Source of the DNA: Comamonadaceae bacterium
GTDB lineage: Bacteria > Pseudomonadota > Gammaproteobacteria > Burkholderiales > Burkholderiaceae_C
Direction of reading: 5' to 3'
Length of the DNA stretch: 33,355 nucleotides
NCBI GenBank assembly: GCA_947485165.1
Contig: CANKRG010000021.1
Location: 1 to 33,355 of the forward strand
This document shows positions 17,200 through 25,914 of the stretch, in pieces (the stretch's first letter is position 1; the number at the start of each line of letters is the position of its first letter). The notes beneath the pieces are model-generated. The model was not told where the DNA came from. It made no database searches and was given only the letters and a program-made list of their open reading frames with translations. A program made the translations under genes and the position numbers.

Positions 17200-19032
17200 T
17201 TAGAAAGAACGCACAGTGAGTGGAATCGAATCCACAGTCAACGGTTTCATCTTGACGGGCTTGTAAGTCAGCGCGTTGGAAGCACTGTGCCACAGCGTGT
17301 GCTTGTGCCAATCGGTATCGTTACGGCCGTTCGGGTGCGCAGCGGTGTCACCGTAGTCATTCACGGTATGCGCGCCACGGCTTTCTTGGCGGGCAGCAGC
17401 GGACACGATGGTGGCTTGCGCGGCTTCGATCAAGTTGTCGATTTCCAGCGCTTCAATACGCGCGGTGTTGAAGACTTTGGATTTGTCTTTGAGGTTGATG
17501 TTGGCGACGCGTTTGCGCAGCTCGGCGACCTTTTTGACGCCTTCGTTCATGCTGGCTTCTGTGCGGAACACGCCGGCGTGGAACTGCATGGTGTTGCGAA
17601 TATCGTCCGCCACATCTTGCGCGTATTCACCATCCGTGGCTGCGTCCAAGCGCGCCACACGGGCGAGTGAGGCATCAGCGGCATCGGCAGGCAAGGGCTT
17701 GTGCAATTTGTTTTTCTGGTTGAACTCCACAATGTGGTTGCCTGCAGCACGGCCAAACACCAGCAAGTCGAGCAGGGAGTTGGTGCCCAAGCGGTTCGCG
17801 CCATGCACGCTGACGCAGGAGCATTCGCCCACCGCGTACAAGCCATTCACGACTTCGCTTTGGTTGTCGGCGTTTTGTGTGACGACCTGACCATTGATGT
17901 TGGTCGGGATGCCGCCCATTTGGTAATGAATGGTCGGCACGACTGGAATCGGCTCTTTGGTGATGTCGACATTGGCAAAATTGTGGCCGATTTCAAACAC
18001 CGAAGGCAGGCGCTTCAAGATGGTGTCTGCACCTAAATGCGTCATGTCCAAGTTGATGTAGTCCTTGTTTGGACCGCAACCTCGGCCTTCTTTGATCTCT
18101 TGGTCCATACAGCGTGACACGTAGTCGCGCGGTGCCAAGTCTTTGTAGGCCGGGGCGTAGCGCTCCATGAAGCGCTCGCCGTTGCTGTTGCGTAAAATAG
18201 CGCCTTCGCCACGGCAGCCTTCGGTCAACAACACACCAGCACCGGCAACGCCAGTCGGATGAAATTGCCAAAATTCCATGTCTTGCAATGGGATGCCCGC
18301 ACGTGCAGCCATGCCCAAACCGTCGCCGGTGTTGATGAACGCATTGGTAGACGCTGCAAAAATGCGACCTGCACCGCCGGTGGCGAGCAAGGTGGTTTTG
18401 GCTTCCAAGATATGAATCTCGCCCGTTTCCATCTCTAATGCGGTGACACCAACGACGTCACCAGCGGCATCGCGGATCAAATCAAGCGCCATCCATTCGA
18501 CGAAGAATTGCGTCTTGGCTTGCACGTTTTGCTGGTACAGCGTGTGCAGCATGGCGTGGCCAGTACGGTCAGCGGCAGCGCAAGCGCGTTCAACGGCTTT
18601 TTCACCGTAGTTGGCCGTGTGGCCGCCGAAGGGGCGTTGGTAAATCGTGCCATCTGGGTTGCGGTCAAACGGCATGCCCATATGCTCTAAGTCATACACC
18701 ACGTTGGCGGCTTCGCGACACATGAATTCAATCGCGTCTTGGTCGCCCAACCAGTCAGAGCCTTTGACGGTGTCGTAAAAATGGTAGTGCCAGTTGTCGG
18801 CGTTCATGTTGCCCAGCGAAGCGCCAATGCCGCCTTGTGCAGCAACGGTGTGCGAACGGGTTGGAAATACTTTTGATAGCACTGCAACATTCAAACCAGC
18901 ACGAGCAAGCTGTAGCGAAGCGCGCATGCCTGAGCCGCCAGCGCCGACGATGACAACGTCAAATTTGCGCTTAGAAACGGCCGCAGTCGATGCGGTGAAA
19001 GAAGAAATAGGGGAATTTGCAGCTGACGCCAT
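17200..19032 (-). CDS. sdhA: Succinate dehydrogenase flavoprotein subunit
   Basis: The catalytic subunit of complex II, oxidising succinate to fumarate. The 610-aa protein has a 20-residue variable N-terminus, the dinucleotide fold VVIVGAGGSGMRASL, the covalent FAD His61 in RSHTVAAQGG, the substrate motif WQFHPTGVAGAG, EGCRGEGAIL, the active-site Arg region RDYVSRCMDQEI, and HYQMGGIPTNINGQV. The C-terminus ends in the usual DSIPLTVRSF. It starts 3 bp after the sdhD stop with a GGAG SD inside the sdhD end. Confidence 0.97.
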   Translation of the reverse strand: MASAANSPISSFTASTAAVSKRKFDVVIVGAGGSGMRASLQLARAGLNVAVLSKVFPTRSHTVAAQGGIGASLGNMNADNWHYHFYDTVKGSDWLGDQDAIEFMCREAANVVYDLEHMGMPFDRNPDGTIYQRPFGGHTANYGEKAVERACAAADRTGHAMLHTLYQQNVQAKTQFFVEWMALDLIRDAAGDVVGVTALEMETGEIHILEAKTTLLATGGAGRIFAASTNAFINTGDGLGMAARAGIPLQDMEFWQFHPTGVAGAGVLLTEGCRGEGAILRNSNGERFMERYAPAYKDLAPRDYVSRCMDQEIKEGRGCGPNKDYINLDMTHLGADTILKRLPSVFEIGHNFANVDITKEPIPVVPTIHYQMGGIPTNINGQVVTQNADNQSEVVNGLYAVGECSCVSVHGANRLGTNSLLDLLVFGRAAGNHIVEFNQKNKLHKPLPADAADASLARVARLDAATDGEYAQDVADDIRNTMQFHAGVFRTEASMNEGVKKVAELRKRVANINLKDKSKVFNTARIEALEIDNLIEAAQATIVSAAARQESRGAHTVNDYGDTAAHPNGRNDTDWHKHTLWHSASNALTYKPVKMKPLTVDSIPLTVRSF

Positions 19033-19035
19033 GAC

Positions 19036-19401
19036 TTACAGTCTCCAGAGAACTTGAATGGCCCAGCCCGCACATGCGACCAGCCAGACGATGGTGAATA
19101 CTTGCATCAACAAACGGATGCCAACGGGCTGGATGTAGTCCATCCAAATATCGCGCATGCCCACCCATACGTGGTACAGCATGGCGACGATGACGACAAA
19201 CGTGAGTGTCTTCATCCATTGTGAAGAGAAGATGCCCGCCCACTTATCGTAGCCCATCGTTCCTTTGTTGAAAATGACTTGTGCGAGGACGACAACTGTG
19301 AAGAGTGCCATCAGCACAGCGGTGACGCGCTGGCTGAGCCAGTCGCGCACGCCATAGTGCGCACCTACGACGATGCGCTTGGAGCCGTAATTAACTGCCA
19401 T
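19036..19401 (-). CDS. sdhD: Succinate dehydrogenase membrane anchor subunit
   Basis: From ATG 19401 (AAGGA SD) the product is 121 aa; the longer track ORF begins upstream inside the sdhC end and its first 20 residues are Lys/Pro-rich and unlikely. Three transmembrane helices are visible, with the heme-ligand region MLYHVWVGMRDIWMDYI (His77). It forms, with SdhC, the cytochrome b556/quinone-binding anchor. It lies between sdhC and sdhA in the standard order. Confidence 0.93.
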   Translation of the reverse strand: MAVNYGSKRIVVGAHYGVRDWLSQRVTAVLMALFTVVVLAQVIFNKGTMGYDKWAGIFSSQWMKTLTFVVIVAMLYHVWVGMRDIWMDYIQPVGIRLLMQVFTIVWLVACAGWAIQVLWRL

Positions 19402-19457
19402 GTCTTTTTTCCTTGGTTCTTTTTTTGGGTGAATAATTTTGTTGTTTGTTCGTCGAA

Positions 19458-19904
19458 TCAATAAACGCCAAAAAGTTTGAGCGCCAAAATGAACGTCAAA
19501 CCCAAGCTCAGCACTAAAACCACCATCGCTGATGATTTGCCGAATTCTTTGGTAGCTCGGTCATGGTTCAAGTCCATGAACAAATGACGCAAGCCTGCAA
19601 TGAAGTGCTGCAAATAAGCCCAAATCAACGCCAAGGCGATCAATTTGAAAAACCAGCCCGGAACAAAGCCCACGCCAGCATTGAAAACAGAGGTGAATTT
19701 GGCGAATGAAATTTCTGAACTCACTGAGGTGTCAAACATCCAGATGATGAAAGGCATCAGCAAAAACATGATCGCGCCACTGGCACGGTGCAAGATGGAC
19801 ACCCAAGCAGCTGGCACCATGCGGTAGGTGGTCAGGTCTTTGAAGGCGTTGATGTTGCGAAATTCGGGCCGTTTTGGCTTGGTTGTCTGGGTTGAATCGG
19901 TCAT
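19458..19904 (-). CDS. sdhC: Succinate dehydrogenase cytochrome b556 subunit
   Basis: A 148-aa three-helix membrane protein and the first gene of sdhCDAB. The conserved quinone-site motif SILHRASG (about 36-43) and the heme-ligand motif LQHFIAGLRHLFMDLNHD (His100/His107) are present. The N-terminal polar tail with KRPEFRNINAF is typical of betaproteobacterial SdhC. SD is weak. A 145-bp spacer separates it from the upstream GntR gene and should carry the sdh promoter. Confidence 0.94.
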   Translation of the reverse strand: MTDSTQTTKPKRPEFRNINAFKDLTTYRMVPAAWVSILHRASGAIMFLLMPFIIWMFDTSVSSEISFAKFTSVFNAGVGFVPGWFFKLIALALIWAYLQHFIAGLRHLFMDLNHDRATKEFGKSSAMVVLVLSLGLTFILALKLFGVY

Positions 19905-19969
19905 GTGGAGGCTTTCAGAAAGTACGAAAAAAACAAAAAAAGAGATGTCCCGAATCGGTGAAAGTGTAA

Positions 19970-20000
19970 ATTCTATTGCACTGCAGCAAACTTAACTCAA
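19970..20000 (-). promoter_or_regulatory. Candidate sdh promoter
   Basis: On the minus strand, TTGAGT (19995-20000) and TAGAAT (19970-19975) are separated by 19 bp, about 65 bp upstream of the sdhC ATG. The -10 is good, but the spacing is long. The 5' leader is T-rich. Confidence 0.35.
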
Positions 20001-20049
20001 AATTACAGTAAAACCGTCATAAATACTAAGTGTTAATAAATCAGACTAT

Positions 20050-20874
20050 TTAGTTTAATTCATTGCGGTAATGATGTGTAGAAGTCAGGTAATAACCTCG
20101 GCGTAACTCCATCGGCATTTCGTTGTAGGTGTAGGCAACGCGTTCTACGCTTAAAAGCGGCGTATTTTGCTCTATTTTTAATAGCGAACTATGCATTAAA
20201 TTCGCCGGCAAAGCGCGTATTTTCTCTACTGCACGAACCATGCGAACACCAAACTCGGTTTCAAACAAAGCATACATCGAGCCGTGGTAATCGGCCAATC
20301 GCTCTGCAGTCAAACCTTTGAAAGGGGCAGCGGGCAGCCAAATATCTTCCAAGATGGTGGGCGCGCCGCTGAACGACAGCACGCGCTGCGCCTGCCAAAC
20401 AGGGTCACCCGTACGCACATTTAGCAATTTGGCGATTTCGGCGGTGGCGCGAATACGCTTGCATTCGGTGATCTGCCGATCTGCCGGGCCTTCGCTGCTT
20501 TGGTCGCCAGAATCTGGCACCAGTTTTAAAAATCGATATTGGGCGTGTTTCTCGGCATGCGTATCAACAAAGGTACCCTTGCCTTGACGGCGCACCAGCA
20601 AATTGTCTGCCGCTAGCTCGTCAATAGCTTTGCGTACCGTGCCTTGGCTCACGCGGTAGCGTGCTGCCAAGTCCATTTCGCTGGGAATCGCTTCGCCGGG
20701 TTTCCATTCGCCGCCTTGCAGGCTTTTGAGTAGCAAACCTTTGATTTGCTGGTAAAGCGGGCTGAAAGCGGGCGCGGCAAAGTCGGGCAATCCTTGCAAA
20801 TCGCTTACAGATGCCAGCTGCGTGGCTTGCGCTGGTTGAGTTGAGTTGTCGTTTTGTGCCATCCCCTCAATCAT
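20050..20874 (-). CDS. GntR-family (HutC/UTRA subfamily) transcriptional regulator
   Basis: A 274-aa regulator from ATG 20874, or 270 aa from ATG 20862. An N-terminal winged helix-turn-helix (SPLYQQIKGLLLKSL...IPSEMDLAARYRVSQGTVRKAIDELAADNLLVRRQGKGTFV, about 38-103) is followed by a UTRA-type effector domain ending in MPMELRRGYY...HHYRNELN. It lies between sdhC (same strand) and divergent mdh, and the palindrome TCTTATATAAGA sits 1 bp before its first start codon, so autorepression and control of the flanking TCA genes are likely. The effector is unknown; a TCA-related acid is my inference. Neither start has a well-spaced SD. Confidence 0.88.
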   Translation of the reverse strand: MIEGMAQNDNSTQPAQATQLASVSDLQGLPDFAAPAFSPLYQQIKGLLLKSLQGGEWKPGEAIPSEMDLAARYRVSQGTVRKAIDELAADNLLVRRQGKGTFVDTHAEKHAQYRFLKLVPDSGDQSSEGPADRQITECKRIRATAEIAKLLNVRTGDPVWQAQRVLSFSGAPTILEDIWLPAAPFKGLTAERLADYHGSMYALFETEFGVRMVRAVEKIRALPANLMHSSLLKIEQNTPLLSVERVAYTYNEMPMELRRGYYLTSTHHYRNELN

Positions 20875-20890
20875 ATCTTATATAAGACAT
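20873..20890. promoter_or_regulatory. Candidate GntR operator palindrome
   Basis: TCTTATATAAGA (20876-20887) is a perfect 12-bp palindrome, extended to 18 bp with one symmetric mismatch pair (AT.TCTTATATAAGA.AT). A further half-site TAAGACA follows directly. It lies between the divergent GntR gene and mdh, 11 bp upstream of the mdh -35. No second full copy was found in this window. Confidence 0.65.
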
Positions 20891-20898
20891 AAGACAAA

Positions 20899-20928
20899 TT
20901 GACTTATTAGGGTTTTCGCGAGTAAACT
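20899..20928 (+). promoter_or_regulatory. Candidate mdh promoter
   Basis: TTGACT (20899-20904) and TAAACT (20923-20928) are separated by 18 bp. This predicts a start near 20935 and a roughly 70-nt pyrimidine-rich 5' UTR before the mdh ATG. Confidence 0.5.
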
Positions 20929-21004
20929 TAGAGGCTGTCACTTTCTCGTTTTCTATCTTTTCTCTTCTCTTTTTTAACTTTTACTTTCAACTTTGGAGTT
21001 TTCT

Positions 21005-21991
21005 ATGAGCAAAAAGCCCGTCCGTGTAGCAGTTACAGGTGCAGCAGGTCAAATTGGTTACGCGATTTTGTTTCGCATCGCATCGGGTGAAATGCTCGGA
21101 AAAGACCAGCCCATCATCCTGCAATTGCTCGAAGTGCCCGTAGAAGGCCCACAAAAAGCACTGCAAGGTGTGATGATGGAATTGCAAGATTGCGCATTCC
21201 CATTGCTCGTTGGCATGGAAGCACACAGCGACCCGATGACTGCGTTCAAAGACGTGGACTACGCCTTGCTGATCGGTTCACGCCCGCGCGGCCCAGGCAT
21301 GGAGCGTGCTGAATTACTCGCTGTCAACGCTGAAATTTTCACGGCACAAGGTAAAGCTTTGAACGCTGTTGCCAGCCGCGACGTACGCGTCTTGGTGGTC
21401 GGCAACCCCGCCAACACCAATGCCTACATCGCCATGAAAAGCGCGCCAGACCTGCCACGTAAAAACTTCACCGCCATGCTGCGTTTGGACCACAACCGTG
21501 CTTTGTCGCAAATTGCTGCCAAAACCGGCAAAGCCGTGGCCGAGATCGAAAAATTCGTGGTGTGGGGCAACCACTCACCAACGATGTACGCTGATTACCG
21601 CTTCGCCACCATCAACGGCGCATCAGTCAAAGACATGATCAACGACCACGACTGGAACGCCAACACTTTCTTGCCGACTGTCGGCAAGCGTGGCGCAGCC
21701 ATCATCGCGGCACGTGGCGTGTCTTCTGCCGCTTCTGCAGCGAACGCCGCTATCGACCACATGCGCGATTGGGCATTGGGCACCAACGGCAAGTGGGTCA
21801 CCATGGGTATTCCGTCTGATGGCCAATACGGCATCCCGAAAGACACCATGTTTGGCTTTGCCGTGACCTGCGAAAACGGCGAATACAAAACCGTTGAAGG
21901 TTTGACCGTTGACGCGTTCAGCCAAGAATGCATCAACAAAACCCTCGCTGAGTTGCAAGAAGAGCAAAAAGGCGTGGCGCATTTACTGTAA
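21005..21991 (+). CDS. mdh: Malate dehydrogenase
   Basis: Oxidises malate to oxaloacetate with NAD+. From ATG 21005 (GGAG SD 7 bp upstream) the protein is 328 aa; the track start at 20993 is a TTG inside the leader. Motifs: the Rossmann loop [11 protein letters not shown], the substrate loop [35 protein letters not shown] and the catalytic His in [12 protein letters not shown]. This is the LDH-like MDH type common in betaproteobacteria rather than the E. coli type. It heads mdh-citE-like-acnB. Confidence 0.96.
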   Translation: MSKKPVRVAVTGAAGQIGYAILFRIASGEMLGKDQPIILQLLEVPVEGPQKALQGVMMELQDCAFPLLVGMEAHSDPMTAFKDVDYALLIGSRPRGPGMERAELLAVNAEIFTAQGKALNAVASRDVRVLVVGNPANTNAYIAMKSAPDLPRKNFTAMLRLDHNRALSQIAAKTGKAVAEIEKFVVWGNHSPTMYADYRFATINGASVKDMINDHDWNANTFLPTVGKRGAAIIAARGVSSAASAANAAIDHMRDWALGTNGKWVTMGIPSDGQYGIPKDTMFGFAVTCENGEYKTVEGLTVDAFSQECINKTLAELQEEQKGVAHLL

Positions 21992-22020
21992 TCACGGAAA
22001 ATAAACTGGCTAGACTGACT

Positions 22021-23139
22021 ATGCAGCTTGTTCCCGCATCCACCCAAGTGCATCCGCGAGATGTGCTGTTGGGTGCGCAGGCTGCGGGTGTCAGTTTGCC
22101 AGTGTGTGATCATTATTGCGGCGTTGAAGCCCGCATGTTGAAGAGCTTGCAGCTGCAAAAAGAACTTGCTGAAGAGTTTGGCACCTGCGTGTTTGACGTG
22201 ACATTGGATTGCGAAGATGGTGCACCCGTTGGGGGCGAGGTAGAACATGCTGGATTGGTGGCTAAAATAGCATCAAATTCGGCGTTAGACGGTGTAAATA
22301 TTGAATACAATGCTATTAAAAAAATAGCAAATAAACACCTTGAAGTGCGGAAATTATCGCGTGTGGCTGTCCGCGTGCATGCGCCAGACCATGCGGCCTT
22401 TGAGTCAGATATCGACATCATCGTCGGCCAAGCATCGCATGCCTTGTGCCATGTGATGATCCCGAAAGTGGAGTCCGTTACGGACGTTGATCGCGCCGTC
22501 AAATTGATTGATGCGGCGCAGAAGAAATCTAAGGTGGTGAGTACTAACTTTCAAGGCAGGCTTACGAATAATGGCAAGTTGCCATTGCATGTGTTGATTG
22601 AGTCTCCCACGGCAGTCCACCGTGCTTTTGAGATTGCCGCACACCCTCGCGTGCAGTCGCTCAGTTTTGGGTTGATGGACTTTGTTTCTAGCCACGGTGG
22701 TGCAATTCCGGCAAGTGCTATGGGTTTGGCGGGGCAGTTCACGCATCCGCTGGTGGTTCGGGCCAAGTTGGCGATTGCTAGCGCCTGCCATGCGCACGGT
22801 AAAGTGCCTTCGCACTGTGTGGTGACTGAGTTTTCTGATGCAGACGCTATTAAAAATGCAGCGATTCAAGCAGCAAATACCTTGGGTTTTACGCGAATGT
22901 GGAGCATTCACCCCAGTCAAATTCGTCCCATCTTGGCGGCTTTTGCGCCGGCTGCGAACGACATTGACGTGGCTACACACATCATCGCCGCTGGCGTGGA
23001 TGCCGATTGGGCACCCATCAACTACCAAGGCATGCTGCACGACCGCGCCAGTTACCGTTACTACTGGCAAGTGCTAGAACGTGCGCACCAAACAGGAAGA
23101 GCGATGGATAAGTCTGTGGCTCATTTTTTTAACGATTGA
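22021..23139 (+). CDS. CitE/HpcH-HpaI aldolase-family lyase
   Basis: A 372-aa protein of the CitE-like branch of the HpcH/HpaI aldolase superfamily. Members cleave or form acyl-CoA esters such as malyl-, citramalyl- or citryl-CoA; the substrate here cannot be read from sequence. Motifs: [12 protein letters not shown] (acidic metal site), [34 protein letters not shown] (metal Glu), [17 protein letters not shown] and MWSIHPSQI. By eye it is longer than related proteins, with AT-rich extra stretches at about residues 80-112 and 168-185; the first contains a repeat-family hairpin. No clear SD. It sits between mdh and acnB, an arrangement I recall from other Comamonadaceae. Confidence 0.85.
   Translation: MQLVPASTQVHPRDVLLGAQAAGVSLPVCDHYCGVEARMLKSLQLQKELAEEFGTCVFDVTLDCEDGAPVGGEVEHAGLVAKIASNSALDGVNIEYNAIKKIANKHLEVRKLSRVAVRVHAPDHAAFESDIDIIVGQASHALCHVMIPKVESVTDVDRAVKLIDAAQKKSKVVSTNFQGRLTNNGKLPLHVLIESPTAVHRAFEIAAHPRVQSLSFGLMDFVSSHGGAIPASAMGLAGQFTHPLVVRAKLAIASACHAHGKVPSHCVVTEFSDADAIKNAAIQAANTLGFTRMWSIHPSQIRPILAAFAPAANDIDVATHIIAAGVDADWAPINYQGMLHDRASYRYYWQVLERAHQTGRAMDKSVAHFFND
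22311..22338 (+). repeat. Repeat-family hairpin inside the citE-like gene
   Basis: TGCTATT-AAAAA-AATAGCA forms the same 7-bp stem and 5-nt loop as the head of repeat copy C, and is followed by AATAAACAC, close to the AATAAATAC of copies B and C. The intervening CTTAGG part is missing. It is in frame and encodes Lys/Asn/Ile-rich residues. Confidence 0.5.
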
Positions 23140-23164
23140 TTATTTTTGAAACTAGGAGATTGAG

Positions 23165-25789
23165 ATGTTACAAGCCTACAGAACCCACGTTGCCGAGCGC
23201 GCTGCGCTAGGTATTCCGCCATTGCCTCTGTCAGCCAAGCAAACTGGCGAGTTGATTGAACTGCTCAAAGTGCCACCAGCGGGCGAAGAGGCAACACTGG
23301 TTGACTTGATCACACACCGTGTGCCAGCGGGTGTAGACGCTGCTGCTAAAGTGAAAGCTAGCTACCTAGCTGCTGTTGCCCACGGAACAGAGTCCTGCGC
23401 ACTCATCAGCCGTGCGCAAGCAACGACACTTTTGGGCACTATGCTGGGTGGCTACAACATTGGCCCGATGGTGGCTTTGTTGGACGACTCTGCTGTTGCT
23501 GCAGAAGCCGCTGCGGGTCTGAAAAAGACTTTGTTGATGTTTGACCAGTTTCATGATGTCAAAGAAAAAGCCGACAAAGGCAATTCCTTTGCCAAGTCTG
23601 TGTTGCAAAGCTGGGCCGATGCTGAGTGGTTCACCAGCCGCCCAGAAGTGCCAAAGTCCATCACTTTGACCATTTTCAAAGTGGCCGGTGAAATTAATAC
23701 TGACGATTTGTCTCCAGCGCCTGATGCATTTAGCCGCCCAGACATCCCGATGCATGCATTGGCCATGCACAAAAATGGCCGTCCAGGCATCGTTCCGGAA
23801 GAAGAAGGCAAGCGTGGCCCTGTGAAATTCATCAACGACTTGAAAGCCAAGGGCAACTTGGTTGCCTACGCGGGCGATGTGGTCGGTACGGGTTCCAGCC
23901 GTAAATCAGCCACCAATTCCGTGCTGTGGTTTACCGGTGAAGACATTCCGTTTGTGCCAAACAAGCGTTTTGGCGGTGTGTGCTTGGGCAATAAAATTGC
24001 CCCAATTTTCTACAACACCATGGAAGACTCAGGCGCTTTGCCGATTGAGTTGGACGTGAGCAACATGAACATGGGCGACGTGGTTGAGCTGCGCCCTTAT
24101 GACGGCCAAGCCCTCAAAGATGGCAAAGTGATTGCCGAGTTCAAGCTGAAAAGCGATGTGCTGTTTGACGAAGTGCGCGCCGGCGGCCGTATTCCGCTCA
24201 TCATCGGCCGTGGTTTGACCTCCAAAGCGCGTGAAGCGCTGGGCCTGCCAGTGTCTACTTTGTTCCGTTTGCCGCAAAATCCGGTTGACACCAAAAAAGG
24301 CTTCACACTGGCGCAAAAAATGGTCGGCCGTGCTTGCGGTTTACCCGTGGTCAACGGCAATCAGCAAGGCGTTCGTCCAGGCATGTATTGCGAACCAAAA
24401 ATGACCAGCGTCGGTTCACAAGACACCACCGGCCCGATGACCCGTGACGAGCTGAAAGACCTGGCTTGCCTGGGCTTCAGCGCCGATCTGGTGATGCAGT
24501 CTTTCTGCCACACAGCTGCCTATCCAAAACCCGTCGACGTGAAAATGCACCACGAGTTGCCAGAGTTCATGACCGATCGCGGTGGCATCCCCCTGCGTCC
24601 GGGTGACGGCATCATCCACAGCTGGTTGAACCGCATGCTGTTGCCTGACACCGTCGGCACTGGCGGCGACAGCCACACCCGTTTTCCTATCGGCATCAGC
24701 TTCCCTGCGGGTTCTGGCTTGGTCGCGTTTGGTGCAGCTACGGGCGTGATGCCACTCGACATGCCCGAGAGCGTGTTGGTGCGCTTCAAAGGCAGCATGC
24801 AGCCCGGCGTGACGCTGCGCGATTTGGTCAATGCCATTCCGTTGTATGCGATCAAAGCGGGTTTATTGACGGTGGCCAAGCAAGGCAAGATCAACATTTT
24901 CTCGGGTCGTATTTTGGAAATCGAAGGCCTGCCAGACCTCAAAGTTGAGCAGGCGTTTGAATTGTCTGACGCGTCTGCCGAGCGTTCTGCCGGTGGTTGC
25001 ACCGTGCATTTGAACAAAGAACCCATCATCGAGTACATCACCAGCAACATCACCATGTTGAAGTGGATGATTGCAACCGGTTACAGCGATGTCCGCACCA
25101 TCAACCGCCGCATCGCCGCGATGGAGGCCTGGTTGGCCAAGCCTGACTTGTTGAAAGGCGATGCAGATGCCGAATACGCCGCCGTGATCGAGATTGATTT
25201 GGCTGACATCCATGAGCCTATCGTCGCCTGCCCGAACGACCCGGATGATGTGAAAACATTGGCTGAGGTAGCAGGTAGCAAGATTGATGAAGTGTTTATT
25301 GGCAGCTGCATGACCAATATCGGTCACTTTCGCGCAGCGTCCAAACTGCTTGAAAACAAACGTGACATTCCGGTCAAGCTGTGGGTGGCACCACCGACCA
25401 AAATGGATGCCCATCAGTTGAGCGAAGAAGGCCACTACGGCGTGCTGGGTAGTGCTGGCGCACGCATGGAAATGCCGGGCTGCAGCTTGTGCATGGGTAA
25501 CCAAGCGCAGGTGAAAGAGGGCGCAACAGTGTTCTCCACATCGACACGTAACTTCCCGAACCGTTTGGGTAAAAACAGCAATGTGTATTTGGGTAGCGCC
25601 GAATTGGCGGCTATTTGCTCCAAACTGGGCCGTATCCCCACCAAGGCAGAGTACATGGCCGACATGGGTGTATTGACCGCCGCCAGCGACAAAATTTACC
25701 AATACATGAATTTTGACAAAATGCCCGACTTCACCGATGTGACTGAAGCCGCGGACAAGGCGGCTGAAAAAGCCGCAGCAACCGCATAA
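23165..25789 (+). CDS. acnB: Bifunctional aconitate hydratase 2 / 2-methylisocitrate dehydratase
   Basis: AcnB isomerises citrate to isocitrate via cis-aconitate; many homologues also act on 2-methylisocitrate. The 874-aa protein has the AcnB order: an N-terminal HEAT-like domain (1-160), the swivel domain with [12 protein letters not shown] and [13 protein letters not shown] (about 180-375), then catalytic domains with [34 protein letters not shown] (cluster Cys) and [13 protein letters not shown] (two cluster Cys). SD AGGAG precedes ATG 23165. It is the last gene of the mdh operon, with a strong terminator 16 bp after the stop. Confidence 0.97.
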   Translation: MLQAYRTHVAERAALGIPPLPLSAKQTGELIELLKVPPAGEEATLVDLITHRVPAGVDAAAKVKASYLAAVAHGTESCALISRAQATTLLGTMLGGYNIGPMVALLDDSAVAAEAAAGLKKTLLMFDQFHDVKEKADKGNSFAKSVLQSWADAEWFTSRPEVPKSITLTIFKVAGEINTDDLSPAPDAFSRPDIPMHALAMHKNGRPGIVPEEEGKRGPVKFINDLKAKGNLVAYAGDVVGTGSSRKSATNSVLWFTGEDIPFVPNKRFGGVCLGNKIAPIFYNTMEDSGALPIELDVSNMNMGDVVELRPYDGQALKDGKVIAEFKLKSDVLFDEVRAGGRIPLIIGRGLTSKAREALGLPVSTLFRLPQNPVDTKKGFTLAQKMVGRACGLPVVNGNQQGVRPGMYCEPKMTSVGSQDTTGPMTRDELKDLACLGFSADLVMQSFCHTAAYPKPVDVKMHHELPEFMTDRGGIPLRPGDGIIHSWLNRMLLPDTVGTGGDSHTRFPIGISFPAGSGLVAFGAATGVMPLDMPESVLVRFKGSMQPGVTLRDLVNAIPLYAIKAGLLTVAKQGKINIFSGRILEIEGLPDLKVEQAFELSDASAERSAGGCTVHLNKEPIIEYITSNITMLKWMIATGYSDVRTINRRIAAMEAWLAKPDLLKGDADAEYAAVIEIDLADIHEPIVACPNDPDDVKTLAEVAGSKIDEVFIGSCMTNIGHFRAASKLLENKRDIPVKLWVAPPTKMDAHQLSEEGHYGVLGSAGARMEMPGCSLCMGNQAQVKEGATVFSTSTRNFPNRLGKNSNVYLGSAELAAICSKLGRIPTKAEYMADMGVLTAASDKIYQYMNFDKMPDFTDVTEAADKAAEKAAATA

Positions 25790-25805
25790 ATCAGCGCTGA
25801 ACAGC

Positions 25806-25840
25806 AAAAAGCCATGCAAGCTGCCTTGCATGGCTTTTTT
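25806..25840 (+). terminator. Intrinsic terminator after acnB
   Basis: GCCATGCAAG (25811-25820) pairs perfectly with CTTGCATGGC (25825-25834) across a CTGC loop, extended by flanking A and T runs (AAAAA / TTTTTT). The A-tract on the other side could also let it work for the opposing dehydratase transcript. Confidence 0.92.
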
Positions 25841-25842
25841 AT

Positions 25843-25908
25843 GCCTAAATATGACTCTAGTCGTCGTATTTATTCCCTAAGATGCTATTGATTTAATAGC
25901 ATCTTAGG
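25843..25908 (-). repeat. Dispersed intergenic repeat, copy C, with 14-bp hairpin
   Basis: On the minus strand it reads CCTAAGATGCTATT-AAATC-AATAGCATCTTAGG, a perfect 14-bp stem, then GAATAAATACGACGACTAGAG. It matches copy B along its length. It fills the gap between the acnB terminator and the convergent dehydratase stop. With no T-tract it is not an obvious terminator, but the hairpin could protect the dehydratase mRNA 3' end. Confidence 0.65.
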
Positions 25909-25914
25909 TGAATA

